NCBI RefSeq assembly: GCF_009914765.1
Contig: NZ_WYDS01000010.1
Location: 1 to 64,000 of the forward strand
Length of the DNA stretch: 64,000 bases
Direction: 5' to 3'
Origin: Halodesulfovibrio sp. MK-HDV
GTDB taxonomy: Bacteria > Desulfobacterota > Desulfovibrionia > Desulfovibrionales > Desulfovibrionaceae
Shown here piece by piece: positions 28,761 through 36,460 of this stretch. Below the pieces are notes generated by a model. It saw only the letters and a list, made by a program, of their open reading frames with translations. It did not search any database and was not told the DNA's origin. The position numbers and the translations under genes were made by a program. The first letter of the stretch is position 1; each line of letters starts with the position of its first letter.

Positions 28761-28957
28761 GATCCTCTCCCGAGATGGTTGATTTCGTAAGCCGTGACTG
28801 TGCTGTATAACAGCAAATCAGTCAAGCCCCACAGCCCGGAGAAGCCTTTGCTAACAATGATACACCTGTGTATATTGCTTAACATCTTAACATGCTATTT
28901 CTCGCGTAGTTACCAAAGGTAGCTGCAATAAAAAACAATCACGTGCAGGAGAATATA

Positions 28958-29341
28958 ATGCCCCGCAATTTTAAACTTCCATCAAAAATTCGTTTCGAAT
29001 ATGACATCCGCGAAGGCATTAAACAACAATACACGCATGGTGTATGGGGCGGAGTGAACTCGCAGGGCGAAATAGAAATGAACTTCTATACAGAATCTGA
29101 CAAGCTCCCCTCTTTCTCTGAACGGAACATAAATCCAGATGGAACATTAGGGCCGGAGCTCATCGTTCAGACAGATCAAAAGACTCTTGTACGAGATGTT
29201 CACTCACGCATTGTCATGAATTACCACACCGCACAGGCGTTGCGACAATGGCTTGATGAAAAATTAACAACGATTGAAACAGAAGAAACTGATCTCACCG
29301 AAACTTTCTTCGCTGAGCCTGAAGGCGGACTTGAACAATAG
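28958..29341 (+). CDS. Small protein resembling DUF3467
   Basis: A 127-residue protein started at ATG 28958 with AGGAGA 6 nt upstream (GTG 28943 rejected). The pattern of a short beta-strand set (GVNSQGEIEMNFYTESD), then SRIVMNYHTAQALRQWLDEKL, resembles the DUF3467 layout. Function is unknown. It is followed by a terminator. Confidence 0.6.
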   Translation: MPRNFKLPSKIRFEYDIREGIKQQYTHGVWGGVNSQGEIEMNFYTESDKLPSFSERNINPDGTLGPELIVQTDQKTLVRDVHSRIVMNYHTAQALRQWLDEKLTTIETEETDLTETFFAEPEGGLEQ

Positions 29342-29434
29342 CCTGGCTACACGAACAGATGCCAAGTACGGCATGTTCAATAAAAATCAATACTGCTGAA
29401 GATATCCTTCTTCCACAGAGATACAATCACACAT

Positions 29435-29464
29435 AAAGACCGGTCTAATAGCCGGTCTTTTTTT
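29435..29464 (+). terminator. Terminator of the DUF3467-like gene
   Basis: Perfect 9-bp stem AAAGACCGG/CCGGTCTTT and T7. The convergent efflux adaptor gene stops inside this hairpin. Confidence 0.85.
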
Positions 29465-30389
29465 GTCTGACGCTTTGGCGAACCTCACCATCTTCCCTAT
29501 ACACCTCACCGCGTGCGTCAGTGTCTATCAGAATAGATGCTGTTGTCCCCACACGGAGTCGAACATTAGGCGGGATATGGGTTAGGTAAATTCTGATCGG
29601 AATACGCTGGGCAAGGCGAATCCACTCAAACGTTGCGTTAACTTCCGGCAGTAAGTTTTGCCCTAAGCTACTGTTTGATTGGTATATGCCCCACCCCAAG
29701 CTTTGAACCACTCCCAGAATTGGCGTTTCAGGATACCCCATAAGTGTAACCTCTGCCTTATCCCCTTTACGAATATTCCGAATCTCAGTCTCTCTGAAAT
29801 ACGCATAAATCCAATACGTAGAGGCATCGACAATAGAAACTAAAGGAACATCTGCCACAGACATTGTGCCTTTATATAAACTATAGTTCGTTATGTATCC
29901 GGACACGGGTGCATATACGTCCGTGAAATTCAAATCCAACTGTGCTGTTTCCAGTAATGCTTTTGATTCGTTAACTTTTGCATCTGCTGCCTGCCAGGCA
30001 TATTCATACTGAACAAGTGCCTGACGAGCGATTGCGTCAACATCTTCCTCAACAAGCTTACGGGAACGCATAAGTACATCCAATGCTTCCGCAGCATTCG
30101 CTTCATCCACTTTCAACTGCGCTTTAGCCTGATTTACAGTCGCAATAAACGTACTCTTATCTACAGTGAACAACAGCTCACCTTTTTTCACATACTGATT
30201 GTCTCTAAATCCTACAAAAACAATAGGCCCCGTCACACGTGAAGCGATTGTAATGATGTCTGCCTGCACCTGCCCATCACGCGTCCACGGCTTAATCAAA
30301 AAATCCTCATAGCGCACCAAAAGAACAACAATTGCTGTTGCTACAAAAGCACATGTGAGAAACCATTGAAAAAGACGCCTCATACTCAT
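29445..30389 (-). CDS. HlyD/AaeA-type efflux periplasmic adaptor
   Basis: A 314-residue membrane-fusion protein. It has one N-terminal membrane anchor (about 8-26), WTRDGQVQADIITIASRVTG as the first lipoyl-like half, a short coiled-coil hairpin (about 75-145), then the second lipoyl half APVSGYI and beta-barrel domains. It is closest in layout to AaeA, the p-hydroxybenzoate efflux adaptor. It ends the operon FUSC-DUF1656-adaptor, the aaeB-aaeX-aaeA set in reverse gene order. Confidence 0.85.
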   Translation of the reverse strand: MSMRRLFQWFLTCAFVATAIVVLLVRYEDFLIKPWTRDGQVQADIITIASRVTGPIVFVGFRDNQYVKKGELLFTVDKSTFIATVNQAKAQLKVDEANAAEALDVLMRSRKLVEEDVDAIARQALVQYEYAWQAADAKVNESKALLETAQLDLNFTDVYAPVSGYITNYSLYKGTMSVADVPLVSIVDASTYWIYAYFRETEIRNIRKGDKAEVTLMGYPETPILGVVQSLGWGIYQSNSSLGQNLLPEVNATFEWIRLAQRIPIRIYLTHIPPNVRLRVGTTASILIDTDARGEVYREDGEVRQSVRQKKTGY

Positions 30390-30398
30390 AACCCTCTG

Positions 30399-30602
30399 TT
30401 ATGCAGGAATTACATACTTACTTAACAAGCATGTGTAGAGCACTACCAATGAAATAAACACAAGTGGTGGGTAGCCGACATACTGAGAAATCCGAAAATA
30501 GTTTAAGACAAATGCCGTACCCAAAGCACACGTTACCCCTAAAATAAAATTTGCCAGTAATGGTGAAAAATAGATCCCTATAAAGGATAATTCATGTGGC
30601 AT
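30399..30602 (-). CDS. DUF1656/AaeX-like small membrane protein
   Basis: A 67-residue protein with two hydrophobic helices, starting MPHELSFIGIYFSPLL, typical of AaeX. AGGAGG lies 4-5 nt before ATG 30602, so longer upstream starts are rejected. It lies 8 nt after the FUSC gene and 9 nt before the adaptor gene. The role in the efflux complex is unknown. Confidence 0.82.
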   Translation of the reverse strand: MPHELSFIGIYFSPLLANFILGVTCALGTAFVLNYFRISQYVGYPPLVFISLVVLYTCLLSKYVIPA

Positions 30603-30610
30603 AGATCCTC

Positions 30611-32846
30611 CTAAAAACGCGGTTGTACCCATTTGTTCCAACCAATAGCCTTTGAGGCAACCATGTATTCGATCATCGCATTTGATAAACCGCGATTACG
30701 CCCAAGCAACAGGTAAAAAAATTCATTTCCCTGCTGGCTAACAGCCTGCCCTTCCATATCTGCCTGCTTATTTAAACGCTCTATTGCGTGCTCAAGCCCT
30801 TGCAATCGCCGCCGGACACTTTTCTGAATCTTGTCCGGATCAAAACTCGGTGAAAAAACTTTGTGTTCCAACAATTCAAATGTAGCAATCTTTGCATGGC
30901 GCCAATCATTCAACATATCCAACAACTCGTCCGGTATCGGAAAATTCCGTTCTTTTTTGTGGGTCAGGTACAAAGAAAAAAGTGCTTCCCCCAACAACTC
31001 AAAGGAAAAGATTACCTCGCCTATGCGCTTTCGTGGAATACCTATACGCTTTTCATCCATCAGCTCTGCAATACTCAGCATGGCCTGCGGAATACGGACA
31101 AAGTTCTGTAAACATGCTCTTAGCCGCACACGTTCAAGAAAAGTTATCTCGCCCGAAAGCGCTCTTGGCATTATGTCTAACAAATATATTGCACTTGAAA
31201 AAAAAACGCCTTCTCGCTTGCATAAAACGCCGTTCCGGAATGGGGTATGATGTAATATACAAACCAATACTCACCAAAATACCGGCAACCGCCATTGCCA
31301 TCCCACTATTGAGAATCATCGTAAAATCGTAAGTCTGCACATTGGAAAATCTAGGAAGCGAAAGCCATGCAAGCATCATCGCCAACTTAAATAGTGCCTG
31401 ATTCGCTTTTATACACACAAAATAGACCACAAAAGTCATGCAAAAAATAAGCGTTCCCAACTCGTAATATGTTGTCATATGCTGGAGTGTCAGCACATAC
31501 ACCACAATGGCAATTATGGCAGCTGATACATAATAAATTCCATCCCGCAACGGAGCATTAGTCTTCACAAATACCGAGATCAGCGAAAACGCCCCACCAA
31601 GCATTAAAAACTGCGCGTTATCCAACCCCGGAGGATACAAGAAAAACCAAATAATTACAGTCATAGAAAAAAGCACAGCACTTCGGAATGCATACATTAC
31701 GTATTCATAATTCAAAGGAAATTCCCACGTATTTTTTACTATAAACGGCTTGGGTCGTTCCAAGGAATTATCGTGAAAAAAACAGTGATAATGCATTATC
31801 GCGTGAACCAGATTTCCCATCTCATTAAACGCCTCCTGTACAACTAGCACCTGAGCTTGCAAATAATGCGGAAGCTTCTGAAAGGCTGATTCATCACGCT
31901 TTAAGGAGATTGCCTCAGGAAAATTTAATAAATGCTCTGCATGTGACCCTTGCTTCATCGCGATAAGTCTTGTCTCCATCTGTCCCACTTTTGAGGCCAA
32001 ATCCGGCAGAGAATCCTGCATGTAGTCCTTACGTAGCTCAGGAACAACCCACCCCCATCGCAACTGTGCCCGAACAAGTTCACGGGAATGAACAATAAAA
32101 GAGTGCCAATCATCGCGGTTTTCCCAAACGTTATAGGAATCTGCAATCGCAAATCCGACAAGCTCTTCAGTTTTATCTAAAGCTCGAAATGCCTTTCTCT
32201 GTAAAGCAAACACCTCTTTTTTACTCTTAGTCTGAACTCTTCTCATTTGTTCTTTAAACAATTCAGCATGAAGACTGGTCATTATACCGACTTGTTCTTG
32301 AAGAATCGGCCACGCACTGCGACGCCATAAAAGCAGTGTAACCGCTGTGTACACGGTCATTCCCAGACAGGTTTCTTCAAGCCGCGCCAAAGCATATACA
32401 AAAACTTTATCACTTTGAGGAATTGCGGTCGTAATAACCACGAGACACACAAAAGAGATGGTGAAGAAAAAATACCCGTTAACCTTACACGCCTGCAAAA
32501 AGTACATGCAAATACCACAGTAAATTATCAGTATCGGAAACAGGAAAATTGGCTGTTGAGGAAAAATGGAAAAAATAGCCAATGCAACCGTTCCACCGAT
32601 GAGAGTACCGGGGATTCCCACAAGAGCTCGGCGATAAGCCTGCCCTGTTGTTGAAAAACTCATCATAAGTACGGCGAATGCTGCCCAGTATGGTTGCTTA
32701 AAATCGAGATAAAAAGCCAGTGCAACAACAATACTCATTGAGAGAGCAGGCTTAATGGCATCAATGACACGCAGTTGAAAATCATGCGACAAGGATCCCT
32801 CGCCCCATGCTTCAAGTTTATGTTTTAATGCGGACAATGATTCCAT
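30611..32846 (-). pseudogene. FUSC/AaeB-like efflux transporter, apparent frameshift at a T9 run
   Basis: Large inner-membrane component of the aromatic-acid-type efflux system. Start ATG 32846 (MESLSALKHK) has AGAGGTG just upstream. The first frame holds two blocks of hydrophobic helices (about residues 30-180 and 360-520) and reads to QARRRFFFKCNIF, then stops at 31134. The C-terminal cytoplasmic part (SAIYLLDIMPRALSGEITF onward) is in the next frame and ends at 30611. The switch lies at a run of nine T on the coding strand (plus-strand A9, 31198-31206); eight would join the parts into about 744 residues. Lesion or artefact cannot be decided here. Confidence 0.8.
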
Positions 32847-33116
32847 TTGCACCTCTAGTTGCAGCCATAAAAAAACCTGCACGATGACCTTAAACTCTCC
32901 TGATTCAATCTCGAAAACATTTGCGCCTAGCGTGGATATGTTGCACATCCCTGCCATCCTAGTACTGCTGCTTGTCTATGAATGATCATCAGAAAACAGC
33001 GATGGCATAACCATCTATGTTCTTAGTAATAGTTAAACACACCTGACTCGGCTTACATGTTATTTGTGGAGTATCATTAAGAAATTGTCATCTCGCGCAT
33101 TGCTACAAAGAGCATA

Positions 33117-33150
33117 AAAAAAATCCCTTCGTTAATACGAAGGGATTTTT
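33117..33150 (-). terminator. Terminator of murJ
   Basis: On the minus strand a 14-bp perfect stem (AAAAATCCCTTCGT with a 4-nt loop) is followed by a T run. It lies between murJ and the efflux operon; the rest of 32847-33247 holds no gene and presumably contains the efflux promoter. Confidence 0.85.
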
Positions 33151-33247
33151 GAGGTTTAGAACTTTAGTCAGCTGATTATTACGAAACGATACCACATCAT
33201 GCCCGATAACTAATCAAGAGGCATAGTGCCTTGATGATTTTTAAACC

Positions 33248-34810
33248 CTATGCACGTCGCAATATACGCTTACGAACAAAGGTCACAATCGGCTCAATCG
33301 CTTTAGGTGCAAGCAACATTGATGTGCACATGTACAGTACACAGAAAAGGGTTCCGCTTACGGCCAATGACACAAAGGCTCCGGTTAACGGCCTTCCGTC
33401 CAACAAGAGAGGAATCTGCTGCACTACATAAACTGATGCCACCATTGCAGGCACACACAGCACTGCTGAAAGCAAAAACATGCGCACCACGCCCTTAAAG
33501 GCGTCGCCACCAAATCTACGCTTCCAGACGGCAGAAAGAGCCAAAGTATAGAGTACAACAGACATGGTGCCTGCCATTGCAACACCCATTACACCAATTG
33601 TTTTTCCAAGGTACCAATACACAGGAATTGCAATAAGAGAAATGACTGTCCCCACTACCGCAGGGGTAATGGTATCTTTATGGGCGTAGAAAGCGCGCCC
33701 TATCATTTGCTGCACTCCCCAGAAAGCCACGGAAGCAAGCATAATTTGCAGAAGCGGTGTCGCGCCAAGAGTTTGCTCTACACCAAAACTTCCCTGCTGG
33801 AAGATAAGACGGAGCGTTGGCTCTGCGGCGCTGATCATCCAAAATGAAAGAGGCACAATAAAGAGCATCGTATTACGTAATGCTCTGCTGAGTGTGGTGT
33901 TGAACGCCTCTGTATCTCCCTTGGCAACTAATGCCGCAAGGAAAGGATATGAGGCTACACCTGCGGCTTGCGCAACAACGCCTACCGGCACGAGCATAAT
34001 TCGACGGGAATAGTTCAGCAGGCTCACAGCACCGTCGCCAGTGAGTGAACCGAAGATCCGGACAAACTGCTCATCAAGAACAACAACAGATTGGCCAATC
34101 ATAAGCGGCAACGCAAGTAACACGAACTTTTTTAGTCCCGGATGACGCAGGGTGAAGTGCCACTGAAATCCTCCGTTGCGAACAGCTAAATATGGCAACA
34201 TAAAGCTACCTGTTGCTGCACCGAAGAGCACACCCCAGCAGAAACCTTCCATGCCGTAATCGATCATGAAAAGGCCGCCAATAATGATGCTCGCGTTGTA
34301 CACAAGGGGAACAAGTGCCGGAACCACAAATTGCTTACGCATATACAGCACACCGGAAAAACATGACCCAAGTAAAAAAAAGATCTGCGCCGGTAAGATA
34401 ATACGCAGGAAATAAGTAAGACGCGCAATTGAAGGGGCATCAAATCCCGGTGCGGCAATCTTGGCTAAATACGGTGCCCCGACCCATGCCACGCAGGTAC
34501 CGGCCGTGATTACGATACACACCCAGAACAGCACAGAGGAAAGAAACTTCCAGCCGTCCTCTTCGCTATTGTTAAAATATTCTGCAAGTAACGGGATAAG
34601 TGTAATGGAAAAATACCCGCCCGCGAGCAGGTAATTGAGAAAATCCGGAATAACAAATGAGGCAAAATAAATATCAGACTCTATGGACGCACCGTAATAA
34701 AAAGAAATAACTTTATCACGAATAAGCCCCATAAATCGCGACAGGAAGATGCTGACAGCCATAATAACTGCCGCAACGCCCATGTGCTGTCTGCCTGTTA
34801 AAAACGCCAT
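33248..34810 (-). CDS. murJ: Lipid II flippase MurJ (MviN)
   Basis: A 520-residue MOP-superfamily membrane protein that flips lipid II across the inner membrane for peptidoglycan synthesis. It has about 14 hydrophobic helices, the N-terminal motif FLSRFMGLIRDKVIS and a GRAFYAHKDTITP segment typical of MurJ. Start is ATG 34810, with GGAG about 11 nt upstream. It is transcribed alone, away from the riboswitch gene. Confidence 0.93.
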   Translation of the reverse strand: MAFLTGRQHMGVAAVIMAVSIFLSRFMGLIRDKVISFYYGASIESDIYFASFVIPDFLNYLLAGGYFSITLIPLLAEYFNNSEEDGWKFLSSVLFWVCIVITAGTCVAWVGAPYLAKIAAPGFDAPSIARLTYFLRIILPAQIFFLLGSCFSGVLYMRKQFVVPALVPLVYNASIIIGGLFMIDYGMEGFCWGVLFGAATGSFMLPYLAVRNGGFQWHFTLRHPGLKKFVLLALPLMIGQSVVVLDEQFVRIFGSLTGDGAVSLLNYSRRIMLVPVGVVAQAAGVASYPFLAALVAKGDTEAFNTTLSRALRNTMLFIVPLSFWMISAAEPTLRLIFQQGSFGVEQTLGATPLLQIMLASVAFWGVQQMIGRAFYAHKDTITPAVVGTVISLIAIPVYWYLGKTIGVMGVAMAGTMSVVLYTLALSAVWKRRFGGDAFKGVVRMFLLSAVLCVPAMVASVYVVQQIPLLLDGRPLTGAFVSLAVSGTLFCVLYMCTSMLLAPKAIEPIVTFVRKRILRRA

Positions 34811-35065
34811 ATGTGCGTTCGCTCCTTACATAAAAACCCATAAATAGTATGGCATACTGCGAATACTATCTGCTCATACAACAATTAACGTTACCTACCT
34901 TATCGAAGTCTGAAACACCACTTATGGTTTCTCCGGCATTTTGTCGAAAGATACAATTGTGTTAAGAATAGAAAAAACAACAATCTGTTTTTCTTGCTAT
35001 AGCTTTCATATATAGCATATAACCATCCACAATAACAGCAATATCAGCTTTCGCACATTTACTGC

Positions 35066-35093
35066 TTGACTTTATTAAAAGTTGGATCATACT
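35066..35093 (+). promoter_or_regulatory. Promoter of the SAM riboswitch transcript
   Basis: TTGACT (35066-35071), 16 nt, CATACT (35088-35093). The predicted start near 35100 falls just before the riboswitch P1 helix, which supports the call. Confidence 0.65.
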
Positions 35094-35102
35094 AAGTTCA
35101 TA

Positions 35103-35206
35103 CTCATGCAGAGGACACGAGGGATTTGGCCCATCGACTGTCCGGCAACCTGTACTACTAAATAGTGCAAGGTGCTAAGCCAACCGCACACTGCGGAAAC
35201 CATGAG
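35103..35206 (+). promoter_or_regulatory. SAM-I (S-box) riboswitch aptamer
   Basis: P1 is CTCATG (35103-35108) with CATGAG (35201-35206). Between them lie the S-box core elements in order: GAGGGATTTGGCCC, then TCCGGCAACC, then AAGGTGCTAAGCC. These match the conserved S-box positions I know (GAGGGA..GGCCC, CCGGCAACC, AGGTGCTAA). GAGGCTG (35204-35210) overlaps the 3' side of P1 and can pair instead with CAGCCTC (35223-35229), the classic antiterminator. High SAM should therefore switch transcription off. Confidence 0.85.
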
Positions 35207-35223
35207 GCTGTTTGTACACGTTC

Positions 35224-35252
35224 AGCCTCTCATTTTTGAGAGGCTTTTTTTT
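35224..35252 (+). terminator. Riboswitch-controlled attenuator
   Basis: AGCCTCTC/GAGAGGCT stem with a 6-nt loop, then T8. Its left arm is the sequence used by the antiterminator, so the two structures exclude each other. Confidence 0.85.
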
Positions 35253-35338
35253 ATTACTTCGGGCGGATTTATAGCGATTGCGCGCCCGGTCAAAAATACA
35301 GCTAATAGCTTTCCGGATTCCGGATAAGGAGATTGTTT

Positions 35339-35608
35339 ATGTTAGCCTTCTTAACACAATTTGCAGAAGCCCCAAAAGCAAATATAGTGTTTTTGTACCA
35401 TGATTCCACCGTGCAACCTGCCCCTGCGCAGTACGCCGACCCATTGGAACTCTTAGGCGACATACGAATGCTTCATCTTACGCAGGCACAAAAAAACGAA
35501 CTGCGGGAATTACTTCGTAGCGATCTCGTCACAAGTGACGAGCGTGAAATATGGCGCCACAGAGCGCTAAGGAAAAACTTGATCCATTCTCTTGGTCGAA
35601 TAGTTTAA
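35339..35608 (+). CDS. SAM-riboswitch-controlled small protein of unknown function
   Basis: An 89-residue soluble protein of unrecognised family. AAGGAG (35326-35331) lies 7 nt before ATG 35339. It has no cysteine and only two methionines. The first 20 residues are hydrophobic and mixed (MLAFLTQF..IVFLY); the second half is helical and charged (LTQAQKNELRELLRSD). It is the only gene between the riboswitch attenuator and the next terminator, so it is probably tied to sulfur-amino-acid or SAM status. A further hairpin CGGGCG/CGCCCG (35260-35288) lies in its leader. Confidence 0.65.
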   Translation: MLAFLTQFAEAPKANIVFLYHDSTVQPAPAQYADPLELLGDIRMLHLTQAQKNELRELLRSDLVTSDEREIWRHRALRKNLIHSLGRIV

Positions 35609-35620
35609 CCTCCCAATGAG

Positions 35621-35653
35621 AAAGCCAAAGGAAGTGGTCCTTTGGCTTTTTTT
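35621..35653 (+). terminator. Terminator of the SAM-controlled gene
   Basis: Perfect 12-bp stem AAAGCCAAAGGA/TCCTTTGGCTTT with a 5-nt loop and T7. Confidence 0.9.
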
Positions 35654-35699
35654 ATGACAAATCATCATGAAATTCGCTTCAGCATATTTCCAACTTCAA

Positions 35700-36197
35700 C
35701 TAGAATCCTAACGAGGCCAGAGCATCATCCAGTTCTGCGTATGAATGAATAGTGCGCATCCGAGCTTTTTCTTTTCGCTCATCACTATGCAAGTTGAACC
35801 AGATGCCGTTCATTCCCACTTCTGTTGCGCCCCAAATGTCATCCATATAGCTGTCGCCTATCATCACAACCCGTTCAGCAGGAAGTTGTAGGTCCTTAAG
35901 AGCATATCTCCAAAATTCTGCCCACGGTTTTGGGCGTCCTGCTCTGCCAAAACTATATACCGATGAAAAACAATCACTGATTCCCAACGGTTTAAATGCC
36001 GCAAGCATTGCATCATCACTGGATTCAGAAGCATTTGTAGCCAACGCTACACGCCAGCTTTTGCTTGCGTGTTTAACTGCTTCAACAGCCCCGTCCACAG
36101 CAGGTTCTTTTGACCAACCTCTCTCTTCACCAAGGTAGACTGGCATGGTCTGCATCAGTGTTCCACCCCAGTCAAAAAGCAACGCTCTATCAAACAT
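35700..36197 (-). CDS. HAD-superfamily hydrolase
   Basis: A 165-residue single-domain HAD protein: motif I LLFDWGGTL (nucleophile D9), motif II ATNAS, motif III K in GRPKPW and motif IV GDSYMDD. The usual second Asp of motif I (DxD) is Gly here (DWGGT), as in some HAD subgroups, so the activity may be weak or specialised. AAAGGG lies 6 nt before ATG 36197. It lies just outside the left end of the mobile island, separated from it by a terminator. Confidence 0.85.
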   Translation of the reverse strand: MFDRALLFDWGGTLMQTMPVYLGEERGWSKEPAVDGAVEAVKHASKSWRVALATNASESSDDAMLAAFKPLGISDCFSSVYSFGRAGRPKPWAEFWRYALKDLQLPAERVVMIGDSYMDDIWGATEVGMNGIWFNLHSDERKEKARMRTIHSYAELDDALASLGF

Positions 36198-36226
36198 GAT
36201 TATCCCTTTTGTATCTTCGTACTATA

Positions 36227-36260
36227 CAAAAAAACCCGAAGGCGAAAAACGCCTTCGGGT
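36227..36260 (-). terminator. Terminator at left flank of the island
   Basis: On the minus strand ACCCGAAGGCG/CGCCTTCGGGT (11 bp perfect) is followed by T7. It can stop the hamAB transcript before it reaches the HAD gene. Confidence 0.85.
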
Positions 36261-36305
36261 AAATATATAGATGAAACGGCGACGACCTAGAAGGGTTATA
36301 TACGG

Positions 36306-36320
36306 AAAAAAGTGTAAATA
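36306..36320 (+). repeat. Island-end repeat L1
   Basis: AAAAAAGTGTAAATA, direct orientation; outermost copy on the left. Confidence 0.6.
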
Positions 36321-36366
36321 GCATTGTATGTGTAGGTAATATAAAGATTTTTTTTGACAGCTCTAC

Positions 36367-36382
36367 AAAAAGTGTAAATAAA
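36367..36382 (+). repeat. Island-end repeat L2
   Basis: AAAAAGTGTAAATAAA, direct orientation, 61 nt from L1. It is preceded by TTGACA (36354-36359), so TAAATA could also act as a -10 box. Confidence 0.6.
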
Positions 36383-36399
36383 CTTCGCCTATTGACTAC

Positions 36400-36414
36400 T
36401 TTATTTACACTTTT
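36400..36414 (-). repeat. Island-end repeat L3 (inverted)
   Basis: TTTATTTACACTTTT, inverted relative to L2; together they form an interrupted palindrome at the left end. Confidence 0.6.
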
Positions 36415-36460
36415 GAACTAAAAAAACAACCCACGCCACACATCCAAACAACACTGTCAG

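Noticed and set aside
36198-36305. tRNA gene or tRNA-end attachment site at the left flank of the island
   Set aside because: No cloverleaf or tRNA 3'-end motif is visible here or at 50.64-50.75 kb.
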